The notes under the pieces were generated by a model. It did no database searches and was not told where the DNA came from. It saw nothing but the letters and a program-made list of their open reading frames with translations. Positions 24,864 through 34,157 of a stretch of DNA of 64,000 bases are shown piece after piece (within the stretch, counting starts at the first letter, position 1; each line of letters begins with the position of its first letter). This stretch comes from Acidovorax sp. GBBC 1281 (GTDB lineage Bacteria; Pseudomonadota; Gammaproteobacteria; Burkholderiales; Burkholderiaceae_C), in NCBI RefSeq assembly GCF_028473645.1, contig NZ_CP097269.1, positions 3,924,001-3,988,000 of the forward strand, given 5' to 3'. Made by a program: the position numbers and the translations under genes.

Positions 24864-25961
24864 TCAGCCCCCGTCGCCCGCCGTGCCGGTGATCGGCAGC
24901 ACGATGCCGGTGATGTAGCTGGAGCACACGGGCGAGGCGAGGAACACGTAGGCCGGCGAAATCTCTTCCGGCTGCGCGGGCCGGCCCAGCTGGGTCTTGC
25001 TGCCGAATTCTGCGATGCCCTCTTCGCTACGGTCTGCCGGATTCAGCGGCGTCCACACGGGGCCGGGCGCCACGGCGTTGACGCGGATGCCTTGCTCCGC
25101 GAGGTTGCTGGCCAGCGCTTTGGTGAACGCATGGATCGCGCCTTTGGTGGCGGAGTAGTCCAGCAATTCCTTGCTGCCACGCAGTCCGGTGACCGAGCCG
25201 GTGTTGACGATCGCGGCTCCGCGCTTGAGGTGCAGCAACGCTGCCTGGGCCATGTGGAAATAGCCATAGACGTTGGTCTTGAAGGTTTCGTCGAAGCGCT
25301 CTTCGGTCAGGTCCGCCAGGGATTCGGCATGCTCCTGGAAGGCCGCGTTGTTGACCAGCACATCCAGTTTGCCGAACGCCGACACCGTCTTGCGCACGGC
25401 CCGCTGGCAGAAGGCCGCACTCTTCACATCGCCCGGAATCAGGATGCAGCGGCGCCCTTCCTGTTCGACATGCTGGCGCGTGGTCTCGGCATCATCGTGT
25501 TCGTTGAGATAGACGATGGCCACGTCGGCGCCTTCGCGGGCGAATAGAACAGCCACCGCCCGGCCGATGCCGGAATCGCCGCCCGTGACGATGGCGGAGA
25601 AACCTTCGAGCTTGCCGCTGCCCCGGTATTGGGGCGCCTCGAACTGCGGCGCCAGTTCCATGTCGGCCTCACGCCCCGGCTTTTCCAGATGCTGCTGCGG
25701 CATGGGCGGCATGGGCGGCACGGGGGCTGCGCGGCCGGCGCCGGGGGCGACAGTCTTGGCCGCAGCGCCCTTCTTGGCTGGGGCGGCAGATCGAGAGGGT
25801 TTGGCCTGGTCCTTCACGTCCTGCTCGCGCTGAATTCGCACCTGCTTGCGTGCGACCGCTTCAGTGTCCGGGCTCTCCGCCGTGCCGGCATTGCCCCGGG
25901 CTTTGGTGGCACCGGGTGTGCCGTTGCGGGTCTTGGCTTTGGAGGAGGGAGAGGTGGGCAT
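24864..25961 (-). CDS. SDR-family oxidoreductase with long Ala/Pro-rich N-terminal tail
   Basis: 365 residues. From about residue 115 it is a classical short-chain dehydrogenase: cofactor loop VTGGDSGIGRA, NNAAF, catalytic YSATKGA (Tyr-x3-Lys), and a C-terminal ITGIVLPITGTAGDGG. It resembles the YhdF/YgaD-like stress SDRs, which have a similar PQY..SGKL lead-in. The first 100 residues are rich in Ala, Pro, Lys and Met and look disordered. The ATG at 25961 has AGGAG 6 bases upstream; a much longer open frame to 26483 has no such site and would run into the divergent promoter region. Likely NAD(P)-dependent reduction or oxidation of an unknown alcohol or aldehyde. It converges on the stress protein gene, ending 90 bases from it. 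Confidence 0.88.
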   Translation of the reverse strand: MPTSPSSKAKTRNGTPGATKARGNAGTAESPDTEAVARKQVRIQREQDVKDQAKPSRSAAPAKKGAAAKTVAPGAGRAAPVPPMPPMPQQHLEKPGREADMELAPQFEAPQYRGSGKLEGFSAIVTGGDSGIGRAVAVLFAREGADVAIVYLNEHDDAETTRQHVEQEGRRCILIPGDVKSAAFCQRAVRKTVSAFGKLDVLVNNAAFQEHAESLADLTEERFDETFKTNVYGYFHMAQAALLHLKRGAAIVNTGSVTGLRGSKELLDYSATKGAIHAFTKALASNLAEQGIRVNAVAPGPVWTPLNPADRSEEGIAEFGSKTQLGRPAQPEEISPAYVFLASPVCSSYITGIVLPITGTAGDGG

Positions 25962-26207
25962 GAAAGGCTCCTGAGGGAATGGCGGACCGTGGCACGGCGC
26001 GCCCGCTGAAGGGCGGGCCGGCCGACGAAGACGCCCAAGGCTGCGTGCGCAGCCCGGGCGATCGCGTCGGAAAACGCGCCGTCCGAATACAAGCGGTCCC
26101 TCGGGGACGGCCTTGCGATCGACGGGGTGCCCGCTTCGGGGGCGCACCAACCCCTGGACCCAGCGCGTTTCAGGCCCAATAAAGCACGCGGCGATAATGC
26201 AGCGCAC

Positions 26208-26567
26208 ATGCCTTCCCTGCGCCACGTCCGCTTCCTCGCCCGCCTGATCCTGGCGTGGTTCGTGGCGTCGCTCGGCGTGGCGGTGGCCGCACCGCTGGTG
26301 CATCCGCAGCGCATCGAATGGGTGTGCTCGGCGGGTGGCGAGCCGCGGTGGATGGTGGCCGGCGCGGGCGAAGATGCCGCCGTGCCTGCGCACCACGGCC
26401 TGGAGTGTCCGTTGTGCCTGCCGACGGTCCTGCCGCCGCCCTCGATCGAGGCGAGCGCGCATGCCCAGGCGCTGCCGACGCACCTTTCCGCGCCGCTCTA
26501 CCGCGCTCCGTCGACCACGCTGGCCGGTGCGCCCTTTCCCCCTCGGGCACCTCCGCTGGCGGCATGA
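26208..26567 (+). CDS. DUF2946-like small secreted/membrane protein
   Basis: This 119-residue protein has one N-terminal hydrophobic segment (FLARLILAWFVASLGVAVAA) that serves as signal peptide or anchor, then VCSAGG, HHGLECPLCLP and a Pro-rich tail. CxxC with His nearby is typical of DUF2946, small periplasmic proteins often found beside copper-handling genes. Here the PCu(A)C chaperone gene lies 138 bases downstream on the same strand. A role in periplasmic copper handling is suggested by motif and neighbour only. The ATG at 26208 was preferred over 26127 because the signal segment then begins near residue 8. Confidence 0.65.
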   Translation: MPSLRHVRFLARLILAWFVASLGVAVAAPLVHPQRIEWVCSAGGEPRWMVAGAGEDAAVPAHHGLECPLCLPTVLPPPSIEASAHAQALPTHLSAPLYRAPSTTLAGAPFPPRAPPLAA

Positions 26568-26705
26568 ACACCGGGCCGGTCCCCAGCGTGCTGACCGGCC
26601 CGTCGCCTTGCCCCCGCCACCCCGTTAACGGACCGCTGCGGGCATTGGTTTTCTGCGCAGCCCCGCGCAGGCCGTTGATCCGTTTTCCGCATTCAAGGAG
26701 CTTTC

Positions 26706-27182
26706 ATGCCCAAGACCTCTTTTTCCGCTTTCGCCATCGCCATGGCCCTTCTGACGGCCACGGCCGCCCATGCCCAAGTCACCGTGCAGGACGCCTGGGT
26801 GCGCGCCTCGGTGCCGAACCAGAAGGCCACCGGCGCCTTCATGCGGCTCAATGCCGCGAAGAGCACGCGCCTGGTATCGGTCAGCTCGCCCGCCGCGCCG
26901 CTGGCGGAAATCCACGAGATGAAGATGGAAGGCGACGTGATGAAGATGCGCGAGGTGCCCGCGATCGACCTGCCCGCGGGCAAGGCCGTGGACCTCAAGC
27001 CCGGCGGCTACCACGTCATGCTGATGGACCTGACCAAGCCTGTGAAGGAAGGCGACACGGTGCCGCTCACGCTGGTCTTCGAAGGCCAGGACGGCAAGCG
27101 CGAGTCCCTGGAGGTGAAGGCCCAGGCGCGCGCGGTGAGCGCCAGCCAGGCACCGGCGGCCCACGGCGACCACAAGCACTGA
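26706..27182 (+). CDS. Periplasmic copper chaperone PCu(A)C
   Basis: 158 residues with a signal peptide ending at AHA-Q (about residue 23-24). The core has the copper(I) motif: His-Glu-Met in EIHEMKMEGDVMKMREV, then GGYHVMLMDL, which fits H-M-x10-M-x21-H-x-M of the PCu(A)C (DUF461) family. The tail ends HGDHKH, extra metal ligands seen in many members. These proteins deliver copper in the periplasm, notably to the CuA centre of cytochrome oxidase, usually with a Sco protein. No Sco gene is in the window. AAGGAG stands about 6 bases before the ATG. Confidence 0.92.
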   Translation: MPKTSFSAFAIAMALLTATAAHAQVTVQDAWVRASVPNQKATGAFMRLNAAKSTRLVSVSSPAAPLAEIHEMKMEGDVMKMREVPAIDLPAGKAVDLKPGGYHVMLMDLTKPVKEGDTVPLTLVFEGQDGKRESLEVKAQARAVSASQAPAAHGDHKH

Positions 27183-27295
27183 TCTGGCGAGCGGCATGGC
27201 GTGCAGTGCGCAGCACGCCATGCCTTTTTGGGCCGCCCGCTCGGCCAAGGCGCGGGCCAGGGCCGCGGACCGGCACAATACCGCGCTCGCCCACG

Positions 27296-28225
27296 ATGCC
27301 GCCCCACCCCTTGCCTACCGCCTTGCGCCCTTCCCACCCCTTTCGATCGTCCGCTGTGCGGTGGTGCCTGCTGGCCTGGTGGATGGCGGGCGCCGCGCAC
27401 GCGGGCATCCGCATCGCCGACGACCGGCAGCAGACCGTGGAGCTGCCACGGCCCGCCGGCCGCATCGTGTCGCTGCAGCCCTCGCTCACCGAGACGCTTT
27501 GCGCCCTGGGCGCCTGCGATCGCCTCGTCGGCGTGGACCGGCATTCCAACTGGCCCGAGTCGGTGCGCCAACTGCCGCAGGTGGGCAGCCTGGCGGACGC
27601 GCACGTGGAGCGCATCATCGCGCTGCGGCCCGATCTGGTGCTGGTGCGCCCGCGCAACCGCGTGGTCGAGCGGCTGGAGGGCCTGGGCATCAAGGTACTG
27701 GCGCTGGACGCCAAAACGCATGCGGACATGCGGCGCAACATGGAGGCGGTGGCACAGGCCATCGGCAAGCCGGGGGCGGGCGAAGCGCTGTGGCACCGCA
27801 CCGACGTGCGGCTGAACGAAGCCCGCGCCTGGGTGCCGGCCGCATGGCAAGGCCGGCGCGTGTACTTCGAACTGCACGGCGGCTCGGCAGCGGCGAGCGA
27901 GGCCTCGTTCATCGGCGAAACGCTGGCCCGCCTGGGACTGCGCAACGTGGTGCCCGGCAGCCTGGGCGCGTTTCCCAAGCTGGGCCCGGAATACGCGGTG
28001 CGGGCCGAGCCCGATCTGCTCATCACCAACGAAGGCCGGGGCACGCCGCCGATCACCGCGCGCCCCGGCTGGGGCACCATGGAGGCGGTGCAGCGCGGTC
28101 GGTTCTGCCGCATCGCCGAATCGCACTTCGACGTGATGGTGCGGCCGGGTCCGCGCCTCGACGAGGCGGCGAGGGAAATCCTGGATTGCCTGGCATCGAT
28201 GGACCGGCGCTCCACGCCGCCTTAA
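27296..28225 (+). CDS. Periplasmic vitamin B12/cobalamin-type substrate-binding protein (BtuF-like)
   Basis: 309 residues with an N-terminal signal (CLLAWWMAGAAHA). It is a helical-backbone metal-receptor (TroA/BtuF) fold: RIVSLQPSLTETLCALGACDRLVGVDRHSNWPESV, LRPDLVLV, a long helix, and EPDLLITNEGRG near the C-terminus. Members feed cobalamin or iron-siderophore ABC importers. Adjacent cobalt-insertion genes (chlD, cobN, cobW on the opposite strand, convergent) favour corrinoid uptake. No permease or ATPase gene is adjacent, so it must work with components encoded elsewhere. The start is the ATG at 27296; the longer frame upstream runs through the PCu(A)C gene and is rejected. Confidence 0.8.
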   Translation: MPPHPLPTALRPSHPFRSSAVRWCLLAWWMAGAAHAGIRIADDRQQTVELPRPAGRIVSLQPSLTETLCALGACDRLVGVDRHSNWPESVRQLPQVGSLADAHVERIIALRPDLVLVRPRNRVVERLEGLGIKVLALDAKTHADMRRNMEAVAQAIGKPGAGEALWHRTDVRLNEARAWVPAAWQGRRVYFELHGGSAAASEASFIGETLARLGLRNVVPGSLGAFPKLGPEYAVRAEPDLLITNEGRGTPPITARPGWGTMEAVQRGRFCRIAESHFDVMVRPGPRLDEAAREILDCLASMDRRSTPP

Positions 28226-28272
28226 GGGCCGTGGCGGCCATGGGGGCAGCGATGGCACGGACATACAGGGAT

Positions 28273-28310
28273 GCTATTAAAAATATAGCAATACGCCCTA
28301 GTATCAATTG
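28273..28310 (+). repeat. Dispersed intergenic hairpin repeat, copy 1
   Basis: GCTAT-N7-ATAGC hairpin at 28273-28289 followed by GCCCTAG at 28295-28301. It lies in the convergent gap between the btuF-like gene and chlD. The same two elements recur at 50285-50325 and 58965-58993. Confidence 0.55.
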
Positions 28311-28361
28311 TCCTTCAAGCCATTTTGGCATGGAGAACGCCGCTGATTCAGCGGTGGCAGC

Positions 28362-30163
28362 TCACCTTTCCATAGCGGCGGGAACGCCATCCGCCCTCCA
28401 ATAGCGCGCCTGCCACCACTGCGCGAGCCGCTCGGCCCGGTGCAAGGGCACGCGGGCCACGTCGAAGTCCACCACGCAGGCCTCGCGCGCCACCGCCGGC
28501 CGGCCCGGCTGCTCGCGCGTGCGGGCGTCGGTGAGCAGCCAGAGCCACCCCTGCCGGTCGCGCGCGCCCTGCAGCACCTGGGCCGCCCGGTCCACCGCGC
28601 CATGCAGCGGCGTGCCGCCCCCGCCGCCGATGGGCGATACCCAGCCGTCGCTCCAGGCGGGCGCGCGCTGGGGCGGCACGCGCAACTGCACGCCGCTGCC
28701 ACCGAAGCACAGCAGCGCCACGTCGTCGCGGTGGCGGTAGGCCTCGCCCATCAGCGCCAGCAGCACGCCCTTGGCGCGCGCCAGAGCACCGCTCGCCACC
28801 ATGGAGGCCGAGCAGTCCAGCACAAAGCAATGCAGCCGCCCCGTGCGGGCCTGTGCGGGCTGGTGCCGCAGGTGCTCCCGCCGCAGTTGGACGGACGCAC
28901 CCCGCGCCATGAAGGTGCGCGGCCAGTCCCAGGGCCCCGGCTCGCCGCCGCGCAGGTCAGGCGTTGCATCGCCCCGCCCCCGGTCTCCCTGGCGCGCCGC
29001 GGCACGCCCGGGGCGGGGGCTCAGGCTTTTTTTGGTGCGCTGTCCTGCTCGCCGCGCGGCACCAGCGGCCGCACGGGTTTGAAGGCCTGGGTGCCCACGG
29101 GCTCGGGGGGCAAGGCGCCCCAGTCCGCAGCCCCGGCGGAAAGGGTGCCGCCGCTGTCGGCAGGGCCATCTCCCTCGCTCCCATCCCCTGGTGTGGCGCT
29201 TTCGCTCGGGCGGCCTTCCCGCTGCGTGTCCGGGGGCTTCTCCACGCTCGGCCCCGGGGCCGGCAGGGGCGGTGGCGGCGCCTCGGCATCCGCGTGGCGG
29301 CGGTGCGCGAGCACCAGCTCCGCCACCGGTGCCACATGGCAGGCCTCCACGGCAGAGGCGCCCTCCCACGCGGCCAACGCGCGGGCGGCGCGCAGCATCA
29401 CGATGTCCGCGCGCAGCCCGTCCACGCGGGCGGCGATGCAGCGCTCGCCGACATCGGCCAGCACCGCATCCGGCCACGGCAGCGCGCCGGGCTGGGCGAT
29501 GCGCTCGCGCGCCGCGCGCAGGCGCTGCGACAGGTCGGCCTGGGTGTCGGCAAAGCGCGCGCGAAAGCCTTCCGGGTCCATGTCGAACGCCAGGCGCGAG
29601 CGCACGATGGCCTGGCGCTCGGCCGGCTCCACCACGTTCGCCAGGCGCACGCAAAGGCCCAGCCGGTCCAGCAGCTGCGGGCGCAACTGGCCCTCTTCCG
29701 GATTCATGGTGCCCACGAGCACGAAGCGCGCGGCATGGCGGTGCGAGATGCCGTCGCGCTCCACCACGTTGACGCCGCTGGAGGCCGCGTCCAGCAGCAC
29801 ATCGACCAGCGCATCGGGCAGCAGGTTGATCTCGTCCACGTAGAGCACGCCGCCGTGTGCGCGCGCCAGCAGCCCCGGCGCAAAGCGCACCGCGTTGCCG
29901 GCCATGGCCTGCTCCAGGTCCAGCGTGCCGGCCAGGTGTTCCAGCGATGCGCCCAGCGGCAGCGTGACGAAGGGCGCGCCTTCGATCAGCTCGGCCAGGG
30001 CACGCGCGGCGGTCGATTTGGCCGTGCCGCGCGGGCCTTCGATCAGCACGCCCCCCAGTTGCGGATCGATGGCGGCGAGCAACAGCGCCTGGCGCAGTTG
30101 CGGCTGGCCGGCAACGGCGGCGAAGGGAAAAAGCGCGGGCAGGGAAGGAGTGGCGTCTTGCAT
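28362..30163 (-). CDS. chlD: Cobalt/magnesium chelatase ChlD, full length via -1 frameshift
   Basis: Read with a -1 shift at the A7 run (29027-29033 on the plus strand), this gene encodes about 600 residues. The N-terminal AAA+ domain (Walker A EGPRGTAKST at 42-51, Walker B GGVLYVDEINLLPD) is followed by an acidic Pro-rich linker and a C-terminal von Willebrand A domain with MIDAS motif DCSAS. This is the ChlD/BchD layout. Without the shift the frame ends at TGA 29021-29023, giving the AAA+ part alone. It lies 121 bases downstream of cobN on the same strand, so it probably supplies the two small subunits (CobS/CobT-like or ChlI/ChlD-like) of aerobic cobaltochelatase. Programmed frameshifting in chlD beside cobN has been described in other bacteria. 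A sequencing error in the homopolymer is the alternative. Confidence 0.7.
29021..30163 (-). CDS. ChlI-like AAA+ chelatase subunit (short, unshifted product of chlD)
   Basis: Standard decoding from the ATG at 30163 gives 380 residues: a complete MoxR/ChlI-type AAA+ ATPase with Walker A, Walker B, sensor segment VLVGTMNPEEGQLRPQLLDR and lid, then an acidic linker, ending ...APKKA at the TGA at 29021. ChlI-type subunits form ATPase rings that drive metal insertion by the large subunit (CobN here). The stop lies only two codons after the A7 run, as expected for a recoding site. If the shift is not used, the downstream VWA part (28362 to about 29000) would need its own start, and no good ribosome binding site is visible there. 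Confidence 0.85.
   Translation of the reverse strand: MQDATPSLPALFPFAAVAGQPQLRQALLLAAIDPQLGGVLIEGPRGTAKSTAARALAELIEGAPFVTLPLGASLEHLAGTLDLEQAMAGNAVRFAPGLLARAHGGVLYVDEINLLPDALVDVLLDAASSGVNVVERDGISHRHAARFVLVGTMNPEEGQLRPQLLDRLGLCVRLANVVEPAERQAIVRSRLAFDMDPEGFRARFADTQADLSQRLRAARERIAQPGALPWPDAVLADVGERCIAARVDGLRADIVMLRAARALAAWEGASAVEACHVAPVAELVLAHRRHADAEAPPPPLPAPGPSVEKPPDTQREGRPSESATPGDGSEGDGPADSGGTLSAGAADWGALPPEPVGTQAFKPVRPLVPRGEQDSAPKKA
29024..29033 (-). promoter_or_regulatory. Candidate -1 ribosomal slippery site A_AAA_AAA in chlD
   Basis: The minus-strand zero frame reads CCA AAA AAA GCC TGA. Slipping back one base on A AAA AAA continues as AGC CTG AGC CCC into the VWA frame. The frame relation was checked base by base. 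No stimulatory structure was modelled; the downstream DNA is very GC-rich. Confidence 0.65.
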
Positions 30164-30284
30164 GCGGAGGGGTGGGGAAGGCGATGTCAGCGTCGATCGC
30201 GGCCTTGACCATGCGGTCCGGCTGGCAGGGGCGGTGTTGTGGGCCGTGTTGCGGCCTGTTGTGCAGATCGGGGTGCGTGGGGTG

Positions 30285-33200
30285 TCATCCGCGGGCGCCC
30301 TCCTGCGCTTGCTCGTGCTCCAGCAGCAGGTCTTGCAGCGCCTGGCGGTAGTCGCCCGGCTCCTGCCACAGGCCGCGCTGCATGGCCTCTAGCAGGCGCT
30401 CGAGCATGTCGCGCAAGGCGGCGGGGTTGTGGGTGCGCACGAAGTCGCGCGTGCCAGCGTCCAGCACATAGGCATCGGCCACCAGAGCGTAGTGGTGGTC
30501 ACTCACCTGGCGCGTGGTGGCATCGAAGCCGAACAGGTAGTCCACCGTGGCCGCCATTTCGAAGGCGCCCTTGTAGCCGTGGCGCTTGGCGCCGTCGATC
30601 CACTTGGGGTTGGTGACGCGCGCGCGCACCACCCGGCCGATCTCTTCCTTCAGGGTTCGGATGCGGGGCGCCTGCGGGTTGGCGTGGTCGCCGTGGTACA
30701 GGGCAGGCTGCCGGCCCGACAGGTGCCGCACGGCGGCGGCCATGCCGCCCTGGAACTGGTAGTAGTCGCTGGAGTCGAGCAGGTCGTGTTCGCGGCTGTC
30801 CTGGTTCTGCGCCACCACGTCCAGGCCCTGCAGCCGGCGCGCGAGCGCATCGCCCGCAGGCTCGCCCGCGGCGTCCTGCCCGTAGGCATGGGCGCTCCAG
30901 CCCACGTAGGCGCGGGCCAGATCGCCGTCGTCCTGCCAGTCGCCGGTCTGGAACAGGCCGTTCAGGCCCGAGCCGTAGTGGCCGGGCGGTGCGCCGAACA
31001 CGCGCCAGCCGGCCTGGCGGCGTGCAGCGGCCGCATCCACGCCCCGCTGCTGCAGCGCGGCGCATTCTTCGAGGATGCGGGCGCGGATGGGGTTTTCCTC
31101 GGCGTCCTCGGCCTCCAGCGCCGCCACGGCCTGCACGGCCGCATCGAACATCTGCACCGTGCCTGGGAAGGCATCGCGGAAAAAGCCGGAGATGCGCAGG
31201 GTGACGTCGATGCGCGGGCGGCCCAGCCCCACGCGCGGCACCACTTCGAAATCGACCACGCGCTGGCTGCCCGCCGCCCAGCGGGGCCGCACGCCGATCA
31301 GCGCGAAGGCCTGGGCGATGTCGTCGCCGCCCGTGCGCATGGTGGCCGTGCCCCAGACCGACAGGCCCAGCGTGCGCGGGTACTCGCCGTGCTCCTGCAG
31401 GTAGCGCTCCAGGATGCGCTGGGCGGACTGCTGGCCCAGCTCCCAGGCGGTGCGGGTGGGAATGGCGCGCGTGTCCAGGGTGTAGAAGTTGCGCCCCGTG
31501 GGCAGCACGTCGGGCCGGCCGCGCGACGGCGAGCCGCTCGGGCCCGGCGGCACGAACAGCCCGCGCAGGCCGCGCAGCAGCTGGCCCAACTCTTGGCCAC
31601 CGCACGCGTCCAGCGCGGGCGCCAGCGTGCCCTGCACCCGCGTGAGCACGGCCTGCGTGCGCGGCCAGGCTGCGGCCGGCGCGCCGTCCTCCAGCAGTTG
31701 CTGGGCGAGCAGCTCCAGCCGCTCGCGCGTGTCGCCGTGGTGCCGCCAGGGGCTGGCATCCACTGCCTGCAACGCTTGGGGCCGCGGGCCCTGCCAGGGC
31801 TGCGCCGCCTCGATCTGCAGCGGGTCGAAGGGATCGCCGGGCAGCAGGTCGTCGGCCAGGGCCTGCAGCAGCCCGGCCTGAGCGCCCTGCCCGTCGCCGG
31901 CCGGGTAGCGGGCCAGCGCCAGCAGCGTGTCGCGCCGCTGGCGCCCCGTCGGCGAGGCGCCGAAGACATGCAGGCCATCGCGGATCTGCGTTTCCTTCAG
32001 CTCGCACAGATAGGCGTCGATGCGCGCGAGGATGGCATCGTCGTCCGGCGCGCTGCCGGCCGGTGCGGCCAGGTCCAGCTCTTCAAGCAGGTGCTGGCGG
32101 CGCACCGCATCCAGGATCTGCCGGCGCAGCAGCGTGGCGCGGCGCGCGTCCACCAGCAGCGCGTCGTAGTACTCGTCCACCAGGCGCTCCAGGTCCTGCA
32201 GCGGGCCGTGGTTTTCGGCGCGGGTGAGCGGCGGCATGAGGTGGTCGATGATGACCGCCTGGCTGCGGCGCTTGGCCTGCGCGCCCTCGCCCGGGTCGTT
32301 CACGATGAAGGGGTACAGGTGGGGCAGCGGCCCCAGGATCGCATCGGGCCAGCACGCCTGCGACAGCGCCAGGCTCTTGCCGGGCAGCCATTCGAGGTTG
32401 CCGTGCTTGCCCACGTGCACCACCGCGTCGATGGCGAACACGTCGCGCAGCCAGAAGTAGAAGGCCAGGTAGCCGTGCGGCGGCACCAGTTCGGCATCGT
32501 GGTAGCTTGCGTAGTCCTGCGCACCGGCAGTGTCCTGCTCTGGCGCCGCCGCATTGGCGCGCGCCGGCTGGATGCCGATGAACACATTCCCCTGCCGCAG
32601 GCCCGCGATCATGAAGCGGCCCTGGCGCAGCAGCGGGTCGGCCTCGGGCGGGCCCCAGCGGTCGTGGATGGCTTGCGCCATGCCCTCCGGCAACGCGTCC
32701 AGCCGCGCGCGGTAATCGGCCAGGGCGTAGCTCTGCCATGCGGGACGCAGCGGCCACTGCGCGGGGTCGTTCGCAATGCCCTGCTGCAGCACGCGCATGA
32801 GCGCATCGCCATCGGCCGGCACGGCCGCGGCGTCGCCCAGGGCGTAACCCTCGGCGCGCAGGCGCTGCAGGATGCCGATCACCGACGCGGGTGTGTCCAG
32901 GCCCACGCCGCTGCCCAGGCGCCCCTCGCTGCCGGGGTAGTTGGCCAGCACCAGCGCCAGCCGTTTGTCCGGGTTGGGAAGGCCCCGCAGCCGGCACCAG
33001 CGCTGGGCCAGCGCAGCGACGAACGCCACCCGATCGGGCTCGGGCTGGTAGGCCACCACGTCGGCCTGCGTGAAGGCGCAGCGGTGCGACAGCCCCTTGA
33101 AGCTGATGGCACGGGTGACGATGCGCCCGTCCATCTCGGGCAGCACCACCTGCATGGCGATGTCGCGCGGGCGCAGGCCCTGGCTGTCCGCCCACCAGTC

Positions 33201-34124
33201 CTCGCGGTTTCCGCCGCTGGCGATCACCTGCAGCACCGGTGCATCGCCCGCGAGCGCGGCCCCTTCCTCCAGCGCCGCGAAGGCCGTGGTGTTCAGCACG
33301 AGCTGCACCGCATGCTGGCGGCACAGGTCCTGCAGGGTGGACAGGCACAGCGGGTCCTTGAGCGAATCGAGCGCCACCGGCAAGGGATTGAGCCCCTGGC
33401 CGGCCAGCGCCAGCGCCAGCGCGTCGAACGCCGCGGTGTTGCCCGCCATGAGGTGCGAGCGGTAGAACACCAGCGCCACCACCGGCGCGCCCGGCGCCCA
33501 GGCCGCGCGCAGATCGTCGATGCCGGGCACGGTGTGCCCCGCCGGACGTGCCACGCCCAGCGCCGGCGGCACATGCACGGCGGCCTGCGGCAGGCTGCGC
33601 GGCGGCAGCGGCGCATCGCCATGGTCCAGCCCGTGGAAGGCCACCGCGCGCAGGAACTGCAGCGCATTGCCCGCGCCGCCGGCGCGAAGGTACTGCCACA
33701 GCCCATGGCACACCGAAGGGGGCAGCGTGCTGCGCTCCACCAGGTGCGGGTCTTCCTGCAGGTCGCCCGAGAACATGGCCAGTCGCTGCCCCTGCCGGCG
33801 CGCGAGCGCGCCGATCTGCTGGATGCCGTAGGGCCAGGCCGATTCGGAACCCAGGTGGTCCACGATCACCACGCGCGCGTGGCGCAGCACTTCGTCCAAA
33901 TACAGGTCCAGCGACGCGGGCTGGCGCAGGTACAGCAGATTGGCCACCCGCACCGAGGGAAAGCCCGGCTGCGTGCGCGCCAGTTCGGCACAGGCGGCCG
34001 AAAGCAGCGCGAGCGTGGTGTCGGCCGAACTGAGCACGACGATGTCCGCCGGGCTCTGGTCCAGACGGGTGATGACGGTTTCGTCCTCGACGAAGCCGCC
34101 CGGGCGGGTGCTCAGCAGGTGCAT
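30285..34124 (-). CDS. cobN: Cobaltochelatase large subunit CobN
   Basis: This 1,279-residue CobN/BchH-family protein is the usual size for CobN. It carries the conserved block HVGKHGNLEWLPGKSLALS with SQACWPDAILGPLPHLYPFI and DPGEGAQAKRR, and a C-terminal RNPK-like VTNPKWIDGAKRHGYKGA. CobN inserts cobalt into hydrogenobyrinic acid a,c-diamide in the aerobic B12 pathway, using ATP hydrolysed by two small AAA+/VWA subunits. Those can both come from chlD directly downstream. cobW precedes it by 32 bases, so cobW-cobN-chlD reads as one minus-strand operon. BchH-type magnesium chelation is unlikely because no bacteriochlorophyll genes are near. Confidence 0.93.
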   Translation of the reverse strand: MHLLSTRPGGFVEDETVITRLDQSPADIVVLSSADTTLALLSAACAELARTQPGFPSVRVANLLYLRQPASLDLYLDEVLRHARVVIVDHLGSESAWPYGIQQIGALARRQGQRLAMFSGDLQEDPHLVERSTLPPSVCHGLWQYLRAGGAGNALQFLRAVAFHGLDHGDAPLPPRSLPQAAVHVPPALGVARPAGHTVPGIDDLRAAWAPGAPVVALVFYRSHLMAGNTAAFDALALALAGQGLNPLPVALDSLKDPLCLSTLQDLCRQHAVQLVLNTTAFAALEEGAALAGDAPVLQVIASGGNREDWWADSQGLRPRDIAMQVVLPEMDGRIVTRAISFKGLSHRCAFTQADVVAYQPEPDRVAFVAALAQRWCRLRGLPNPDKRLALVLANYPGSEGRLGSGVGLDTPASVIGILQRLRAEGYALGDAAAVPADGDALMRVLQQGIANDPAQWPLRPAWQSYALADYRARLDALPEGMAQAIHDRWGPPEADPLLRQGRFMIAGLRQGNVFIGIQPARANAAAPEQDTAGAQDYASYHDAELVPPHGYLAFYFWLRDVFAIDAVVHVGKHGNLEWLPGKSLALSQACWPDAILGPLPHLYPFIVNDPGEGAQAKRRSQAVIIDHLMPPLTRAENHGPLQDLERLVDEYYDALLVDARRATLLRRQILDAVRRQHLLEELDLAAPAGSAPDDDAILARIDAYLCELKETQIRDGLHVFGASPTGRQRRDTLLALARYPAGDGQGAQAGLLQALADDLLPGDPFDPLQIEAAQPWQGPRPQALQAVDASPWRHHGDTRERLELLAQQLLEDGAPAAAWPRTQAVLTRVQGTLAPALDACGGQELGQLLRGLRGLFVPPGPSGSPSRGRPDVLPTGRNFYTLDTRAIPTRTAWELGQQSAQRILERYLQEHGEYPRTLGLSVWGTATMRTGGDDIAQAFALIGVRPRWAAGSQRVVDFEVVPRVGLGRPRIDVTLRISGFFRDAFPGTVQMFDAAVQAVAALEAEDAEENPIRARILEECAALQQRGVDAAAARRQAGWRVFGAPPGHYGSGLNGLFQTGDWQDDGDLARAYVGWSAHAYGQDAAGEPAGDALARRLQGLDVVAQNQDSREHDLLDSSDYYQFQGGMAAAVRHLSGRQPALYHGDHANPQAPRIRTLKEEIGRVVRARVTNPKWIDGAKRHGYKGAFEMAATVDYLFGFDATTRQVSDHHYALVADAYVLDAGTRDFVRTHNPAALRDMLERLLEAMQRGLWQEPGDYRQALQDLLLEHEQAQEGARG

Positions 34125-34157
34125 GCGGGCGGGCCGGGCCGGACTATCGCGCCCGCA

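Noticed and set aside
24864..26483. 539-codon version of the SDR gene
   Set aside because: The extra 174 residues are Arg-rich and without similarity, the frame enters the divergent gene, and ATG 25961 has a clear ribosome binding site.
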